A DNA stretch of 64,000 nucleotides from Pseudomonas mosselii (GTDB lineage Bacteria; Pseudomonadota; Gammaproteobacteria; Pseudomonadales; Pseudomonadaceae), in NCBI RefSeq assembly GCF_019823065.1, contig NZ_CP081966.1, positions 558,001 through 622,000 of the forward strand, in the 5' to 3' direction. Under the pieces are notes generated by a model, which worked only from the letters and a program-made list of their open reading frames with translations, searched no databases and was not told the origin of the DNA. Positions 20,682 to 31,909 of the stretch are shown here, in pieces; position 1 is the first letter of the stretch; each line of letters opens with the position of its first letter. The translations under genes and the position numbers were made by a program.

Positions 20682-21077
20682 TTAGCGTTCGAGCTCGTCC
20701 ACGGCCTCCTGCAGCTCCTTCTTCGCCTCGGCCAGTTTGTCCTTGCGCTTGTTGATCTTCTCCGCGTCGCCCTTCTTCATGGCCTTGTCCAGGTCCTTGG
20801 TGCGCTGGTTCACTTCGTGGCGGGCGTCGAGCACCTTCTGCTCGCGTTCCTTGCGCAGACCGGCATCGGTACAGTGCTCGGTGACTTCGTCCAAGGCCTT
20901 TGCCAGGCCTGCTTGCTGGTCGCTGTTGCCATGGGCGCGGGCTTGTTCGATCTGTTCGCTGATGGCCTGGCGCTTGGCTGCGCAGCCGGTCAGGCCCGGC
21001 TGCTCTTGGGCAGCCAGCAGCGGGCTGGCGGCGAAGCCGAGCAGGGTGGACAGGGCGAGGGACGAAAGCAGTTTCAT
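20682..21077 (-). CDS. DUF1090-family periplasmic protein
   Basis: A 131-residue exported protein. The signal peptide MKLLSSLALSTLLGFAASPL ends around LLAAQ. The mature part is highly charged and helical, with a coiled-coil appearance (HEVNQRTKDLDKAMKKGDAE) and two conserved Cys (TGCAAK, EHCTDAG) that may form a disulfide. It resembles the YqjC/DUF1090 family of enterobacteria, whose role is unknown. It lies after ligB on the same strand, 59 bases downstream. Confidence 0.8.
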   Translation of the reverse strand: MKLLSSLALSTLLGFAASPLLAAQEQPGLTGCAAKRQAISEQIEQARAHGNSDQQAGLAKALDEVTEHCTDAGLRKEREQKVLDARHEVNQRTKDLDKAMKKGDAEKINKRKDKLAEAKKELQEAVDELER

Positions 21078-21136
21078 CGGGGGCTCCATATCGGGCAGGG
21101 CAGCGGAAAGCGAAATGCTGCCCTGATCCGCGCAAA

Positions 21137-24143
<3,007 letters not shown>

Positions 24144-24162
24144 CTCGATGGGTTCCTGAAAT

Positions 24163-25155
24163 TTACCGATGTTGAATGTCGCCAGTGGCCCGCTGGAAAT
24201 GCCGGACCTGGATCTGGAAACCGTTACGCAAGCCCACGTAGAGGCTGTCCCCTGGGGCCAGCCCTGCCGCGTTGGCCCAACGGGCCAGGTCGTCCTGCTC
24301 GAAGCCAAGCCACAGGTCGCCGCAGGCTTCGCGGGCCCACCCCTGGTCATGGCTGCACAGCTCGGTGACCAGCAGGCTTCCGCCCGCTTTCACCCGTCTG
24401 GCCAGCAGGCGCAGGGCCTGGGCCGGGTCGCTGAAATGGTGCAGGACCATGTTCAGCACAACGCAGTCAGCTTCCACATCCGTTGCACCCAGTGCATCGG
24501 CCAACTGCAGGTTGACGTTGTTCAGTGCGTGGCGCTCGCATACCTGGCGGGCCAGCTCGAGCATGGTCGGGCTGTTGTCCATGGCCGTGACCTGCTCGAA
24601 GCGCCTGGCCAGGTCGGGTAGGAAACCGCCGTCGCCGGGGCCGACCTCAAGGGCGCTGGCGCCATCCTCGAAGCTCAGCTTGTCGAGCAGTGCCAGCAGG
24701 CTCTCGCGGTATTGCGGCAGGCCGGCGATGAGGTCTTGCTGGGCGCGGAATTTCTCTTCCACGCGCAGGAAAAAATCCTGGCTGGTGGCGGCGCGACGCT
24801 GCTGTACCTGGGCGATGCGGGCCTGCACTGCTTGAGGCAGGGCGAAATTGTCGACTTCATCGAGCAGCGCCGCATGCAGGCGGCCGCCCAGCCGCTGGCT
24901 ATCGGGCAGGGCACGGCGGTAGAAGATCGCGTTACCCTCGCGACGGGTCGCCACCAGCTCGGCCTGGGCCAGCACCTTCAGGTGATGGCTCATGCCCGAC
25001 TGGCCGATGTCGAAGATCTGTGCCAATTCCAGCACGCCGAACGAGTCGTTGGCCAATGCGCGCAGTACGTTCAGGCGCAGAGGGTCGCCGCCGGCCTTGC
25101 ACAGGGCGGCCAGTTCGTCGCTGCGTTGTGGGGTGACGGGCGCATTGAAGTTCAT
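24163..25155 (-). CDS. ArsR-type repressor fused to a SAM-dependent methyltransferase domain (SahR-like)
   Basis: A 330-residue fusion protein. Residues ~10-95 are an ArsR winged-helix domain ([20 protein letters not shown], then [20 protein letters not shown], the recognition helix). Residues ~140-290 are a class I methyltransferase fold with SAM motif I intact ([19 protein letters not shown]). This architecture is that of SahR, an SAH-responsive regulator of methionine-cycle genes described in Proteobacteria. Position directly upstream of metK and a perfect inverted repeat 40 bases before its start fit autoregulation together with metK. It lacks the metal-binding Cys of ArsR proteins in the DNA-binding helix. 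SahR identity is inferred from domains and context. Confidence 0.85.
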   Translation of the reverse strand: MNFNAPVTPQRSDELAALCKAGGDPLRLNVLRALANDSFGVLELAQIFDIGQSGMSHHLKVLAQAELVATRREGNAIFYRRALPDSQRLGGRLHAALLDEVDNFALPQAVQARIAQVQQRRAATSQDFFLRVEEKFRAQQDLIAGLPQYRESLLALLDKLSFEDGASALEVGPGDGGFLPDLARRFEQVTAMDNSPTMLELARQVCERHALNNVNLQLADALGATDVEADCVVLNMVLHHFSDPAQALRLLARRVKAGGSLLVTELCSHDQGWAREACGDLWLGFEQDDLARWANAAGLAPGDSLYVGLRNGFQIQVRHFQRATGDIQHR

Positions 25156-25194
25156 GGGGCGGGAGTCTAGACAGGGGATGCTGTCGTCGCAATA

Positions 25195-25220
25195 GCAATA
25201 TCAAAAAGTTTTGATATTGC
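25195..25220. promoter_or_regulatory. Perfect 12+12 bp inverted repeat, probable SahR operator
   Basis: GCAATATCAAAA at 25195-25206 and TTTTGATATTGC at 25209-25220 are exact reverse complements around a 2-base spacer. The site is AT-rich in a GC-rich genome and lies 40-65 bases before the ATG of the ArsR-methyltransferase gene. A dimeric winged-helix repressor would bind such a site. No second copy was seen before ahcY or metF. Confidence 0.75.
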
Positions 25221-25246
25221 CTGATCAGTGGCTTCCAGGGATGCCT

Positions 25247-25336
25247 CGTGGGAGTGGTGTGCCCCGCGATGGCGTCAGATCAGACGGGGGGATGGGCCAG
25301 GGCTGACGCCATCGCGGGGGCAGGCTCGCTCCCACA
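25247..25336. repeat. REP pair (type 'GTGGGAGCGGG...GCCCCGCGAT', diverged)
   Basis: The left unit starts at CGTGGGAGTGGTGTGCCCCG and the right unit is its inverted relative ending in CTCGCTCCCACA, with matching GATGGCGTCAG / CTGACGCCATC inner arms. The left copy has diverged (GTGGTGTGCC in place of GCGGGCTTGCC). Confidence 0.8.
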
Positions 25337-25481
25337 ACCCCGCTTTTCTGCTCTTTTGCCAATCAATCACAGGAAAAAAGCCCGACTGCGACCATACGTC
25401 ATTGCCCCCGGCCCCCCCTGTGGGCGAAAATGGTCGCCTTTTTCGCTTCACCACTTATTTCAAGCCCCAGGAGACTCAGCG

Positions 25482-27479
25482 ATGCCCAGCCGTCGTGAAC
25501 GTGCCAACGCCATTCGTGCCCTCAGCATGGATGCCGTGCAAAAGGCCAACAGCGGCCACCCAGGTGCCCCCATGGGTATGGCGGATATCGCCGAAGTGCT
25601 TTGGCGCGATTACCTGAAGCACAACCCGAGCAACCCAAGCTTCGCCGACCGTGACCGCTTCGTGCTGTCCAACGGCCACGGCTCGATGCTGATCTACTCG
25701 CTGCTGCACCTGACCGGCTACGACGTCAACATCGACGACCTCAAGGCCTTCCGCCAGCTGCACAGCCGCACCCCGGGTCACCCGGAGTATGGCTACACCC
25801 CGGGCGTCGAGACCACCACCGGCCCGCTGGGCCAGGGCATCGCCAACGCCGTGGGCTTCGCCCTGGCGGAAAAAGTGCTGGCCGCCCAATTCAACCGTGA
25901 AGGCCACGACATCGTCGACCACAACACCTACGTGTTCCTCGGCGACGGCTGCATGATGGAAGGCATCTCCCATGAAGTTGCCTCGCTGGCCGGCACCCTG
26001 GGTCTGAACAAGCTGATCGCCTTCTACGACGACAACGGCATCTCCATCGACGGTGAAGTCCACGGCTGGTTCACCGACAACACCCCGGCGCGCTTCGAGG
26101 CCTACAACTGGCTGGTGATCCGCAACGTCAACGGCCACGACGCCGACGAGATCAAGACCGCCATCGAGACCGCGCGAAAGAGCGATCGTCCGACCCTGAT
26201 CTGCTGCAAGACCATCATCGGCTTCGGCTCGCCGAACAAGCAGGGCAAGGAAGACTGCCACGGCGCACCGCTGGGCAACGACGAAATCGCCCTGGCGCGC
26301 AAGGAACTGAACTGGAACCACGGCCCATTTGAAATCCCTGCCGACATCTACGCCGAATGGGATGCCAAGGAAGCCGGCGCCAAGGTCGAGGCCGAGTGGA
26401 ACCAGCGTTTCGACGCCTACGCCAAGGCCTACCCTGAGCTGGCCGCCGAGTTCAAGCGCCGCGCCGCAGGCGACCTGCCAGCCGACTTCTCCGAGAAGGC
26501 CCAGGCCTACATCAACGAAGTTGCCGCCAAGGGCGAGACCATCGCCAGTCGCAAGGCCAGCCAGAACACCCTGAACGCCTTTGGCCCGCTGCTGCCCGAG
26601 TTCCTCGGTGGCTCCGCCGACCTGGCCGGCTCCAACCTGACCCTGTGGAAAGGCTGCAAGGGCGTCGAAGCCAACGATGCCAGCGGCAACTACGTGTTCT
26701 ACGGCGTGCGCGAGTTCGGCATGACCGCCATCATGAACGGCGTCGCCCTGCACGGCGGCCTGGTGCCCTACGGCGCCACCTTCCTGATGTTCATGGAATA
26801 CGCCCGCAACGCCGTGCGCATGTCGGCACTGATGAAGCAGCGTGTGATCCACGTCTACACCCACGACTCCATCGGCCTGGGTGAAGACGGCCCGACCCAC
26901 CAGCCTATCGAACAGCTGACCAGCCTGCGCAGCACGCCGAACCTGGACACTTGGCGCCCGGCCGACGCGGTGGAATCCGCCGTGTCCTGGAAGCATGCCC
27001 TGGAGCGCAAGGACGGCCCGTCGGCGCTGATCTTCTCGCGCCAGAACCTGCAGCATCAGACCCGCGACGCCCAGCAGATCGCCGATATCGCCCGTGGCGG
27101 TTACGTGCTCAAGGACTGCGCCGGCGAGCCTGAGCTGATCCTGATCGCCACCGGCTCCGAAGTGGGCCTGGCCGTTCAAGCCTTTGACAAGCTGACCGCT
27201 GAAGGCCGCAAGGTCCGTGTCGTGTCGATGCCGAGCACCAGCGTGTTCGACGCCCAGGATGCCGCGTACAAGCAGTCGGTACTGCCGCTGGAAGTTGGCG
27301 CGCGTATCGCCATCGAAGCCGCTCACGCTGACTTCTGGTACAAGTACGTCGGCCTCGAAGGCCGCGTGATCGGCATGACCACCTACGGCGAGTCGGCCCC
27401 GGCCAGCGCGCTGTTCGAGGAATTCGGCTTCACCCTGGACAACATCCTGGGCACCGCCGAAGAGCTGCTGGAAGACTGA
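25482..27479 (+). CDS. tktA: Transketolase
   Basis: A 665-residue thiamine-diphosphate enzyme of the pentose phosphate pathway that moves two-carbon units between sugar phosphates. Start [20 protein letters not shown]. Key segments are [33 protein letters not shown], the ThDP-binding [18 protein letters not shown] with [10 protein letters not shown], and the C-terminal [18 protein letters not shown]. It is the first of a run tktA, epd, pgk, fba on one strand, although a REP pair separates it from epd. Erythrose-4-phosphate, which it makes, is the substrate of the next enzyme. Confidence 0.96.
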   Translation: MPSRRERANAIRALSMDAVQKANSGHPGAPMGMADIAEVLWRDYLKHNPSNPSFADRDRFVLSNGHGSMLIYSLLHLTGYDVNIDDLKAFRQLHSRTPGHPEYGYTPGVETTTGPLGQGIANAVGFALAEKVLAAQFNREGHDIVDHNTYVFLGDGCMMEGISHEVASLAGTLGLNKLIAFYDDNGISIDGEVHGWFTDNTPARFEAYNWLVIRNVNGHDADEIKTAIETARKSDRPTLICCKTIIGFGSPNKQGKEDCHGAPLGNDEIALARKELNWNHGPFEIPADIYAEWDAKEAGAKVEAEWNQRFDAYAKAYPELAAEFKRRAAGDLPADFSEKAQAYINEVAAKGETIASRKASQNTLNAFGPLLPEFLGGSADLAGSNLTLWKGCKGVEANDASGNYVFYGVREFGMTAIMNGVALHGGLVPYGATFLMFMEYARNAVRMSALMKQRVIHVYTHDSIGLGEDGPTHQPIEQLTSLRSTPNLDTWRPADAVESAVSWKHALERKDGPSALIFSRQNLQHQTRDAQQIADIARGGYVLKDCAGEPELILIATGSEVGLAVQAFDKLTAEGRKVRVVSMPSTSVFDAQDAAYKQSVLPLEVGARIAIEAAHADFWYKYVGLEGRVIGMTTYGESAPASALFEEFGFTLDNILGTAEELLED

Positions 27480-27516
27480 TTCAGACTGTGCGAGGCGAGG
27501 GCGTTGCCCTCGTTTC

Positions 27517-27584
27517 GCGACACAAGGCCGCTCCTACAAGGTATGGCGTACACCGTACCCTGTGGGAGCGGCCTTGCGTCGCGA
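27517..27584. repeat. REP pair (type 'TGTAGGAGCGGCC')
   Basis: CGCGACACAAGGCCGCTCCT (27517 on) and TGTGGGAGCGGCCTTGCGTC (27562 on) are near-perfect inverted copies around 22 bases. A GGGCCGC/GCGGCCC palindrome follows at 27587-27604. It sits between tktA and epd and may stabilise the tktA message. Confidence 0.85.
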
Positions 27585-27633
27585 TGGGCCGCAACGCGGC
27601 CCCCAAAGCCATCATGCGTTAGCGAGCCATCGA

Positions 27634-28695
27634 ATGCCCCACCCGCGTCCCTACAAAGTTGCACTCAACGGTTACGGCCGCATCGGCCGCTGTGTCCTGC
27701 GCGCACTGTTCGAGCGGGGGGCGAAGGCCGGTTTCGAGATCGTCGCGCTGAACGACCTGGCCGACCAGGCCAGTCTGGAATACCTGACGCGCTTCGACTC
27801 CACCCACGGGCGTTTCCCCGGCGAGGTGAAGGTTGACGGCGACTGTCTGCATATCAATGGCGACTGCGTGAAAGTGCTGCGCAGTGCTACCCCGGAAGGC
27901 ATCGACTGGGCCGCCCTGGACATTGACCTGGTACTGGAATGCTCCGGCGCCTACCACACCCGTGCCGACGGCCAGCGCTTCCTCGATGCCGGCGCGCCAC
28001 GGGTGCTGTTTTCCCAGCCCATGGCCAGCGAAGCGGACATCGACGCCACGGTGGTCTATGGGGTCAACCAGGATTGCCTGACCGGTAGCGAACTGCTGGT
28101 GTCCAACGCCTCCTGTACCACCAACTGCGGCGTGCCGCTGCTGCGCGTGCTGGACCAAGCCTTTGGCATCGAATACGTGCAGATCACCACCATCCACTCG
28201 GCGATGAACGATCAGCCGGTGATCGACGCCTACCACCACGAAGACCTGCGTCGCACCCGTTCGGCATTCCAGTCGGTGATTCCGGTGTCCACCGGCCTGG
28301 CCCGGGGTATCGAACGCCTGCTGCCGGAACTTGCCGGGCGAATCCAGGCCAAAGCGGTACGCGTGCCGACCGTCAACGTCTCGTGCCTGGACATCACCCT
28401 GCAGACTTCCCGCGATACCAGCGCCGAGGAAGTCAACCGGGTGCTGCGCGAGGCTGCCCTGGATGGCCCGCTGAAAGGCTTGCTGGCCTACACCGAGCTG
28501 CCCCACGCCAGCTGTGATTTCAACCATGACCCGCATTCGGCCATCGTCGATGCCAGCCAGACCCGCGTCTCAGGCCCTCGCCTGGTGAACCTGCTGGCCT
28601 GGTTCGACAACGAATGGGGGTTTGCCAACCGTATGCTCGACGTCGCCGAACACTATCTGCACGTCGTACACCCAACCCGCAGCAAACAGCCCTGA
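27634..28695 (+). CDS. epd: D-erythrose-4-phosphate dehydrogenase
   Basis: A 353-residue GAPDH-family enzyme. It begins with a Rossmann motif (VALNGYGRIGRCVLRALF) and has the catalytic Cys in SNASCTTNCGVPLL and His in ITTIHSAMNDQPV. The region HSAMNDQPVIDAYHHEDLRR differs from true GAPDH and is the Epd type. Epd oxidises erythrose-4-phosphate to 4-phosphoerythronate for pyridoxal phosphate synthesis. The gene lies between transketolase and pgk, 12 bases before pgk, which is the classical arrangement (epd-pgk-fba) of gammaproteobacteria. Confidence 0.9.
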   Translation: MPHPRPYKVALNGYGRIGRCVLRALFERGAKAGFEIVALNDLADQASLEYLTRFDSTHGRFPGEVKVDGDCLHINGDCVKVLRSATPEGIDWAALDIDLVLECSGAYHTRADGQRFLDAGAPRVLFSQPMASEADIDATVVYGVNQDCLTGSELLVSNASCTTNCGVPLLRVLDQAFGIEYVQITTIHSAMNDQPVIDAYHHEDLRRTRSAFQSVIPVSTGLARGIERLLPELAGRIQAKAVRVPTVNVSCLDITLQTSRDTSAEEVNRVLREAALDGPLKGLLAYTELPHASCDFNHDPHSAIVDASQTRVSGPRLVNLLAWFDNEWGFANRMLDVAEHYLHVVHPTRSKQP

Positions 28696-28707
28696 AGGAC
28701 TGCATTC

Positions 28708-29871
28708 ATGACCGTGTTGAAGATGACCGACCTCGACCTGCAAGGTAAGCGCGTACTGATTCGCGAAGACCTCAACGTCCCTGTGAAGGACGGTGTGGTA
28801 GCCAGCGACGCGCGTATCCTGGCAGCGCTGCCGACCATCAAGCTGGCCCTGGAGAAGGGCGCGGCGGTGATGGTCTGCTCGCACCTGGGCCGCCCGACCG
28901 AAGGTGAGTTCTCCGCCGAGAACAGCCTCAAGCCGGTTGCCGATTACCTGAGCAAGGCCCTGGGCCGCGACGTGCCGCTGGTCGCCGATTACCTCGACGG
29001 CGTTCAGGTGCAGGCCGGTGACCTGGTGCTGTTCGAAAACGTGCGCTTCAACAAGGGCGAGAAGAAGAACGCCGACGAGCTGGCGCAGAAATACGCCGCC
29101 CTGTGCGACGTGTTCGTGATGGACGCCTTCGGTACCGCCCACCGCGCCGAGGGTTCCACCCATGGCGTCGCCAAGTTCGCCAAGGTCGCCGCCGCAGGCC
29201 CCCTGCTGGCCGCCGAGCTGGATGCCCTGGGCAAGGCCCTGAAAGCTCCGGCCAAGCCGATGGCTGCCATCGTCGCCGGTTCCAAGGTGTCGACCAAGCT
29301 GGACGTGCTGAACAGCCTGAGCGCGGTCTGCGACCAGCTGATCGTCGGTGGCGGCATTGCCAACACCTTCCTTGCCGCCGCCGGTCACCCGGTCGGCAAG
29401 TCGCTGTACGAGCCTGACCTGGTCGAGACCGCCAAGGCCATCGCCGCCAAGGTCAGCGTACCGCTGCCAGTGGACGTGGTGGTCGCCAAGGAATTCGCCG
29501 AGAGCGCCGAAGCCACCGTCAAGGCGATCGCCGATGTGGCTGCCGACGACATGATCCTGGACATCGGTCCGAAGACCGCCGAGCAGTTCGCCGAATTGCT
29601 CAAGACCTCGAAGACTATCCTTTGGAACGGTCCGGTCGGTGTGTTCGAGTTCGACCAGTTCGGCAACGGCACCCAGGTCCTGGCCAAGGCCATCGCCGAC
29701 AGCGCCGCGTTCTCCATCGCCGGTGGCGGTGACACCCTGGCGGCCATCGACAAGTATGGCGTGGGTGCCGATATCTCCTACATTTCCACCGGTGGCGGCG
29801 CGTTCCTCGAGTTCGTCGAGGGCAAGGTCCTGCCTGCCGTGGCAATCCTGGAAGAGCGGGCCAAGGCCTGA
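28708..29871 (+). CDS. pgk: Phosphoglycerate kinase
   Basis: A 387-residue monomeric glycolytic kinase converting 1,3-bisphosphoglycerate and ADP into 3-phosphoglycerate and ATP. The N-terminal substrate-binding strand has [12 protein letters not shown], then [11 protein letters not shown] and [12 protein letters not shown]. The C-terminal nucleotide domain has [25 protein letters not shown] and the final GGGDTLAAI...[10 protein letters not shown]. All hallmark motifs are intact and the length is typical. It starts 12 bases after epd, so the two are cotranscribed. Confidence 0.97.
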   Translation: MTVLKMTDLDLQGKRVLIREDLNVPVKDGVVASDARILAALPTIKLALEKGAAVMVCSHLGRPTEGEFSAENSLKPVADYLSKALGRDVPLVADYLDGVQVQAGDLVLFENVRFNKGEKKNADELAQKYAALCDVFVMDAFGTAHRAEGSTHGVAKFAKVAAAGPLLAAELDALGKALKAPAKPMAAIVAGSKVSTKLDVLNSLSAVCDQLIVGGGIANTFLAAAGHPVGKSLYEPDLVETAKAIAAKVSVPLPVDVVVAKEFAESAEATVKAIADVAADDMILDIGPKTAEQFAELLKTSKTILWNGPVGVFEFDQFGNGTQVLAKAIADSAAFSIAGGGDTLAAIDKYGVGADISYISTGGGAFLEFVEGKVLPAVAILEERAKA

Positions 29872-29903
29872 GCGTGAAGGCGCCTGGCAAAGGGAGCGAC
29901 CTG

Positions 29904-30122
29904 ATGGTCAAGCAATTGCCTGTGATGATCGTGGCCTTGTTGCTGGGCGCCTGTTCCAGCAACAAGGGCAGCGAGGCCGAACCGGCGCAGCCGCCCAAGG
30001 GTGGTTGCTACCAGTCCCAGTGGCAGGCGGAGACGGCACCGGTGATCAACAAGCGCTTGGGTCCGGACGGCCTGGAAAAGTACGACGACGAACACCAGCG
30101 CGGGGCCCCGGGCTGCCCTTGA
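29904..30122 (+). CDS. Small lipoprotein of unknown function
   Basis: A 72-residue protein. The start at 29904 has AAAGGGAG 6-10 bases before it and gives MVKQLPVMIVALLLGACSSN, a lipoprotein signal with a clear LLGAC lipobox. The mature part is only about 55 residues, contains two more cysteines (GGCYQSQWQ and the penultimate GAPGCP) that could form a disulfide, and has no family I recognise. It sits 32 bases after pgk on the same strand. Confidence 0.65.
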   Translation: MVKQLPVMIVALLLGACSSNKGSEAEPAQPPKGGCYQSQWQAETAPVINKRLGPDGLEKYDDEHQRGAPGCP

Positions 30123-30167
30123 TCGGGTGGTTGGCAACCTGGCAAGGGTTTCGTGGTCTTGAATACC

Positions 30168-30186
30168 GGGGCTGCGGCGCAGCCCC
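30168..30186. repeat. Short GC palindrome
   Basis: GGGGCTGC and GCAGCCCC pair perfectly around GGC. The same kind of palindrome occurs inside the REP pair at 3376-3494, so this is a small member of the same repeat group, between two lipoprotein genes. Confidence 0.55.
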
Positions 30187-30201
30187 CAGCGGAGTAGTTT
30201 G

Positions 30202-30531
30202 ATGAAAGTGCTTCTGGCCGCACTGGCCTTGGCGATCCTGGCAGGCTGCTCGCTGCTGCAGCCGGCCCAAACGGCCCCGGCGGACAACTGGACCCGCTGG
30301 GTCTGCGACAGCCAGGCCGAAGTGCTGTGGCGCTTCGCCGACGCGCAGCAGGACACAGTCGATGTCCGTCTCGGCGGCGGCGACCAAGTCCATCGGCTCA
30401 AGGCCGAGCCGGGTGCCTCCGGCGCGCTGTACAGCGATGGCATGCTGGCCTTCCACACCAAAGGTGACGAAGGCCTGGTGTATTGGGTGGCGACCAACGA
30501 TCTGATTGGGCGGGGCTGCAAGGCACCGTGA
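30202..30531 (+). CDS. MliC-like lipoprotein, probable inhibitor of C-type lysozyme
   Basis: A 109-residue lipoprotein. MKVLLAALALAILAGCSLLQ carries a lipobox (LAGC). The mature part fits the MliC/PliC beta-barrel: a conserved NWTRWVCDSQAEVLWRF start with Cys, the signature SGALYSDGMLAFHTKGDEGL (Ser and Lys in this loop contact the lysozyme active site in known MliC proteins), and a terminal GRGCKAP Cys. Such proteins sit at the outer membrane and protect peptidoglycan from host lysozyme. It starts at ATG 30202, directly after a TTG that could also be read. Confidence 0.8.
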   Translation: MKVLLAALALAILAGCSLLQPAQTAPADNWTRWVCDSQAEVLWRFADAQQDTVDVRLGGGDQVHRLKAEPGASGALYSDGMLAFHTKGDEGLVYWVATNDLIGRGCKAP

Positions 30532-30631
30532 CTGGCCGGGCCGTGTAGATGGCCCACACTACTTGAACAGCAACCGCCCCTGCGGCAGGCTTGCATGAAA
30601 CAAACGACGCTTGTCGGGAGAGAGATACACA

Positions 30632-31696
30632 ATGGCACTCATTAGCATGCGCCAGATGCTGGACCACGCCGCCGAGTTCGGCTACGGCGTTCCGGCTTTC
30701 AACGTCAACAACCTCGAGCAGATGCGCGCCATCATGGAAGCCGCAGACGCCACCGACTCTCCGGTCATCGTCCAGGCCTCGGCCGGCGCCCGCAAGTACG
30801 CGGGTGCCCCGTTCCTGCGTCACCTGATCCTGGCCGCCATCGAAGAGTTCCCGCACATCCCGGTGTGCATGCACCAGGATCACGGCACCAGCCCAGACGT
30901 GTGCCAGCGCTCGATCCAGCTGGGCTTCAGCTCGGTGATGATGGACGGCTCGCTGAAGGAAGACGGCAAGACCCCGTCCGACTACGACTACAACGTCCGC
31001 GTCACCCAGCAGACCGTGGCGTTCGCCCACGCCTGCGGTGTGTCGGTGGAAGGTGAGCTGGGCTGCCTGGGCAGCCTGGAAACCGGTCAGGCCGGCGAGG
31101 AAGACGGCGTCGGCGCAGAAGGCATTCTGGACCACAGCCAGATGCTGACCGACCCGGAAGAGGCCGCCGACTTCGTCAAGAAGACCCAGGTCGATGCCCT
31201 GGCCATCGCCATCGGTACCAGCCACGGCGCCTACAAGTTCACCAAGCCACCCACCGGTGACATCCTGGCGATCGACCGCATCAAGGAAATCCACAAGCGC
31301 ATCCCCAACACCCACTTGGTGATGCACGGTTCCTCGTCGGTACCGCAGGAATGGCTGAAGATCATCAACGAGTTCGGTGGTGATATCAAAGAGACCTACG
31401 GCGTACCGGTCGAGGAAATCGTCGAAGGCATCAAGTACGGCGTGCGCAAGGTCAACATCGATACCGACCTGCGTCTGGCGTCCACCGGTGCCATCCGTCG
31501 CTACATGGCTGCGCACCCAAGCGAGTTCGACCCACGCAAGTTCTTCGCCGAGACCGTGAAGGCCATGCGTGACGTGTGCATCGCCCGCTACGAAGCCTTC
31601 GGCACCGCCGGCAATGCTTCGAAGATCAAGCCGATCACCCTCGAAGGCATGTTCCAGCGTTATGCCAAAGGTGAACTGGCGGCCAAGATCAACTGA
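30632..31696 (+). CDS. fba: Fructose-1,6-bisphosphate aldolase, class II
   Basis: A 354-residue Zn-dependent aldolase. Start [20 protein letters not shown]. The metal-binding His are in [10 protein letters not shown] and [10 protein letters not shown], the class II pattern [13 protein letters not shown] lies near the N-terminus, and [20 protein letters not shown] is the phosphate-binding region. Works in gluconeogenesis and the EDEMP cycle in pseudomonads, which lack phosphofructokinase. A GGAGAGAG ribosome site precedes the ATG and a strong terminator follows the gene. Confidence 0.96.
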   Translation: MALISMRQMLDHAAEFGYGVPAFNVNNLEQMRAIMEAADATDSPVIVQASAGARKYAGAPFLRHLILAAIEEFPHIPVCMHQDHGTSPDVCQRSIQLGFSSVMMDGSLKEDGKTPSDYDYNVRVTQQTVAFAHACGVSVEGELGCLGSLETGQAGEEDGVGAEGILDHSQMLTDPEEAADFVKKTQVDALAIAIGTSHGAYKFTKPPTGDILAIDRIKEIHKRIPNTHLVMHGSSSVPQEWLKIINEFGGDIKETYGVPVEEIVEGIKYGVRKVNIDTDLRLASTGAIRRYMAAHPSEFDPRKFFAETVKAMRDVCIARYEAFGTAGNASKIKPITLEGMFQRYAKGELAAKIN

Positions 31697-31717
31697 TCCG
31701 GCACCGTTCAACGAAGG

Positions 31718-31743
31718 AGCCCGCAGCGATGCGGGCTTTTTTG
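31718..31743 (+). terminator. Rho-independent terminator of fba
   Basis: AGCCCGC and GCGGGCT form a 7-bp stem with a 6-base loop directly followed by six or more T residues, 22 bases after the fba stop. Confidence 0.92.
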
Positions 31744-31796
31744 TGCCCGTATGTCGACTGCCCACCGCTTATACCGTTAGTCGGCTAACATCGGTT

Positions 31797-31817
31797 CAGA
31801 TGGCTTACGGCCATCTG
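31797..31817. promoter_or_regulatory. Inverted repeat upstream of cfcR
   Basis: CAGATGGC at 31797-31804 and GCCATCTG at 31810-31817 are exact inverted arms around TTACG, about 85 bases before the cfcR start. It could be a regulator site in the cfcR promoter or a leader hairpin. No regulator can be named from the sequence. Confidence 0.5.
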
Positions 31818-31901
31818 CCTGCATTGCGTCTTCGGGGGCCGAGTCTAGAGTAATAATCGGATCCAATCACAAGTCGCAGTTGGACTTACCAAGAGAAGCA
31901 G

Positions 31902-31909
31902 CATGGATG
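31902..31909 (+). promoter_or_regulatory. RsmA/CsrA-type binding sequence over the cfcR start codon
   Basis: The octamer CATGGATG fits the RsmA/CsrA consensus CANGGAYG exactly and contains the cfcR ATG itself (31903). Two further GGA trinucleotides lie upstream at 31859 and 31882. Binding here would block ribosome access. Rsm proteins are reported to repress cfcR in P. putida. Confidence 0.7.

Larger units (their letters stand above)
25156..25481. other. Intergenic region between divergent sahR-like gene and tktA
   Basis: This 326-base gap holds the 26-bp operator palindrome near the sahR-like gene, a REP pair at 25247-25336, and about 140 bases before tktA that include a GC-rich stretch (GGCCCCCCCTGTGGG) and the tktA ribosome site (CCCAGGAGACTCAGCG). 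No small gene is evident. Confidence 0.6.
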
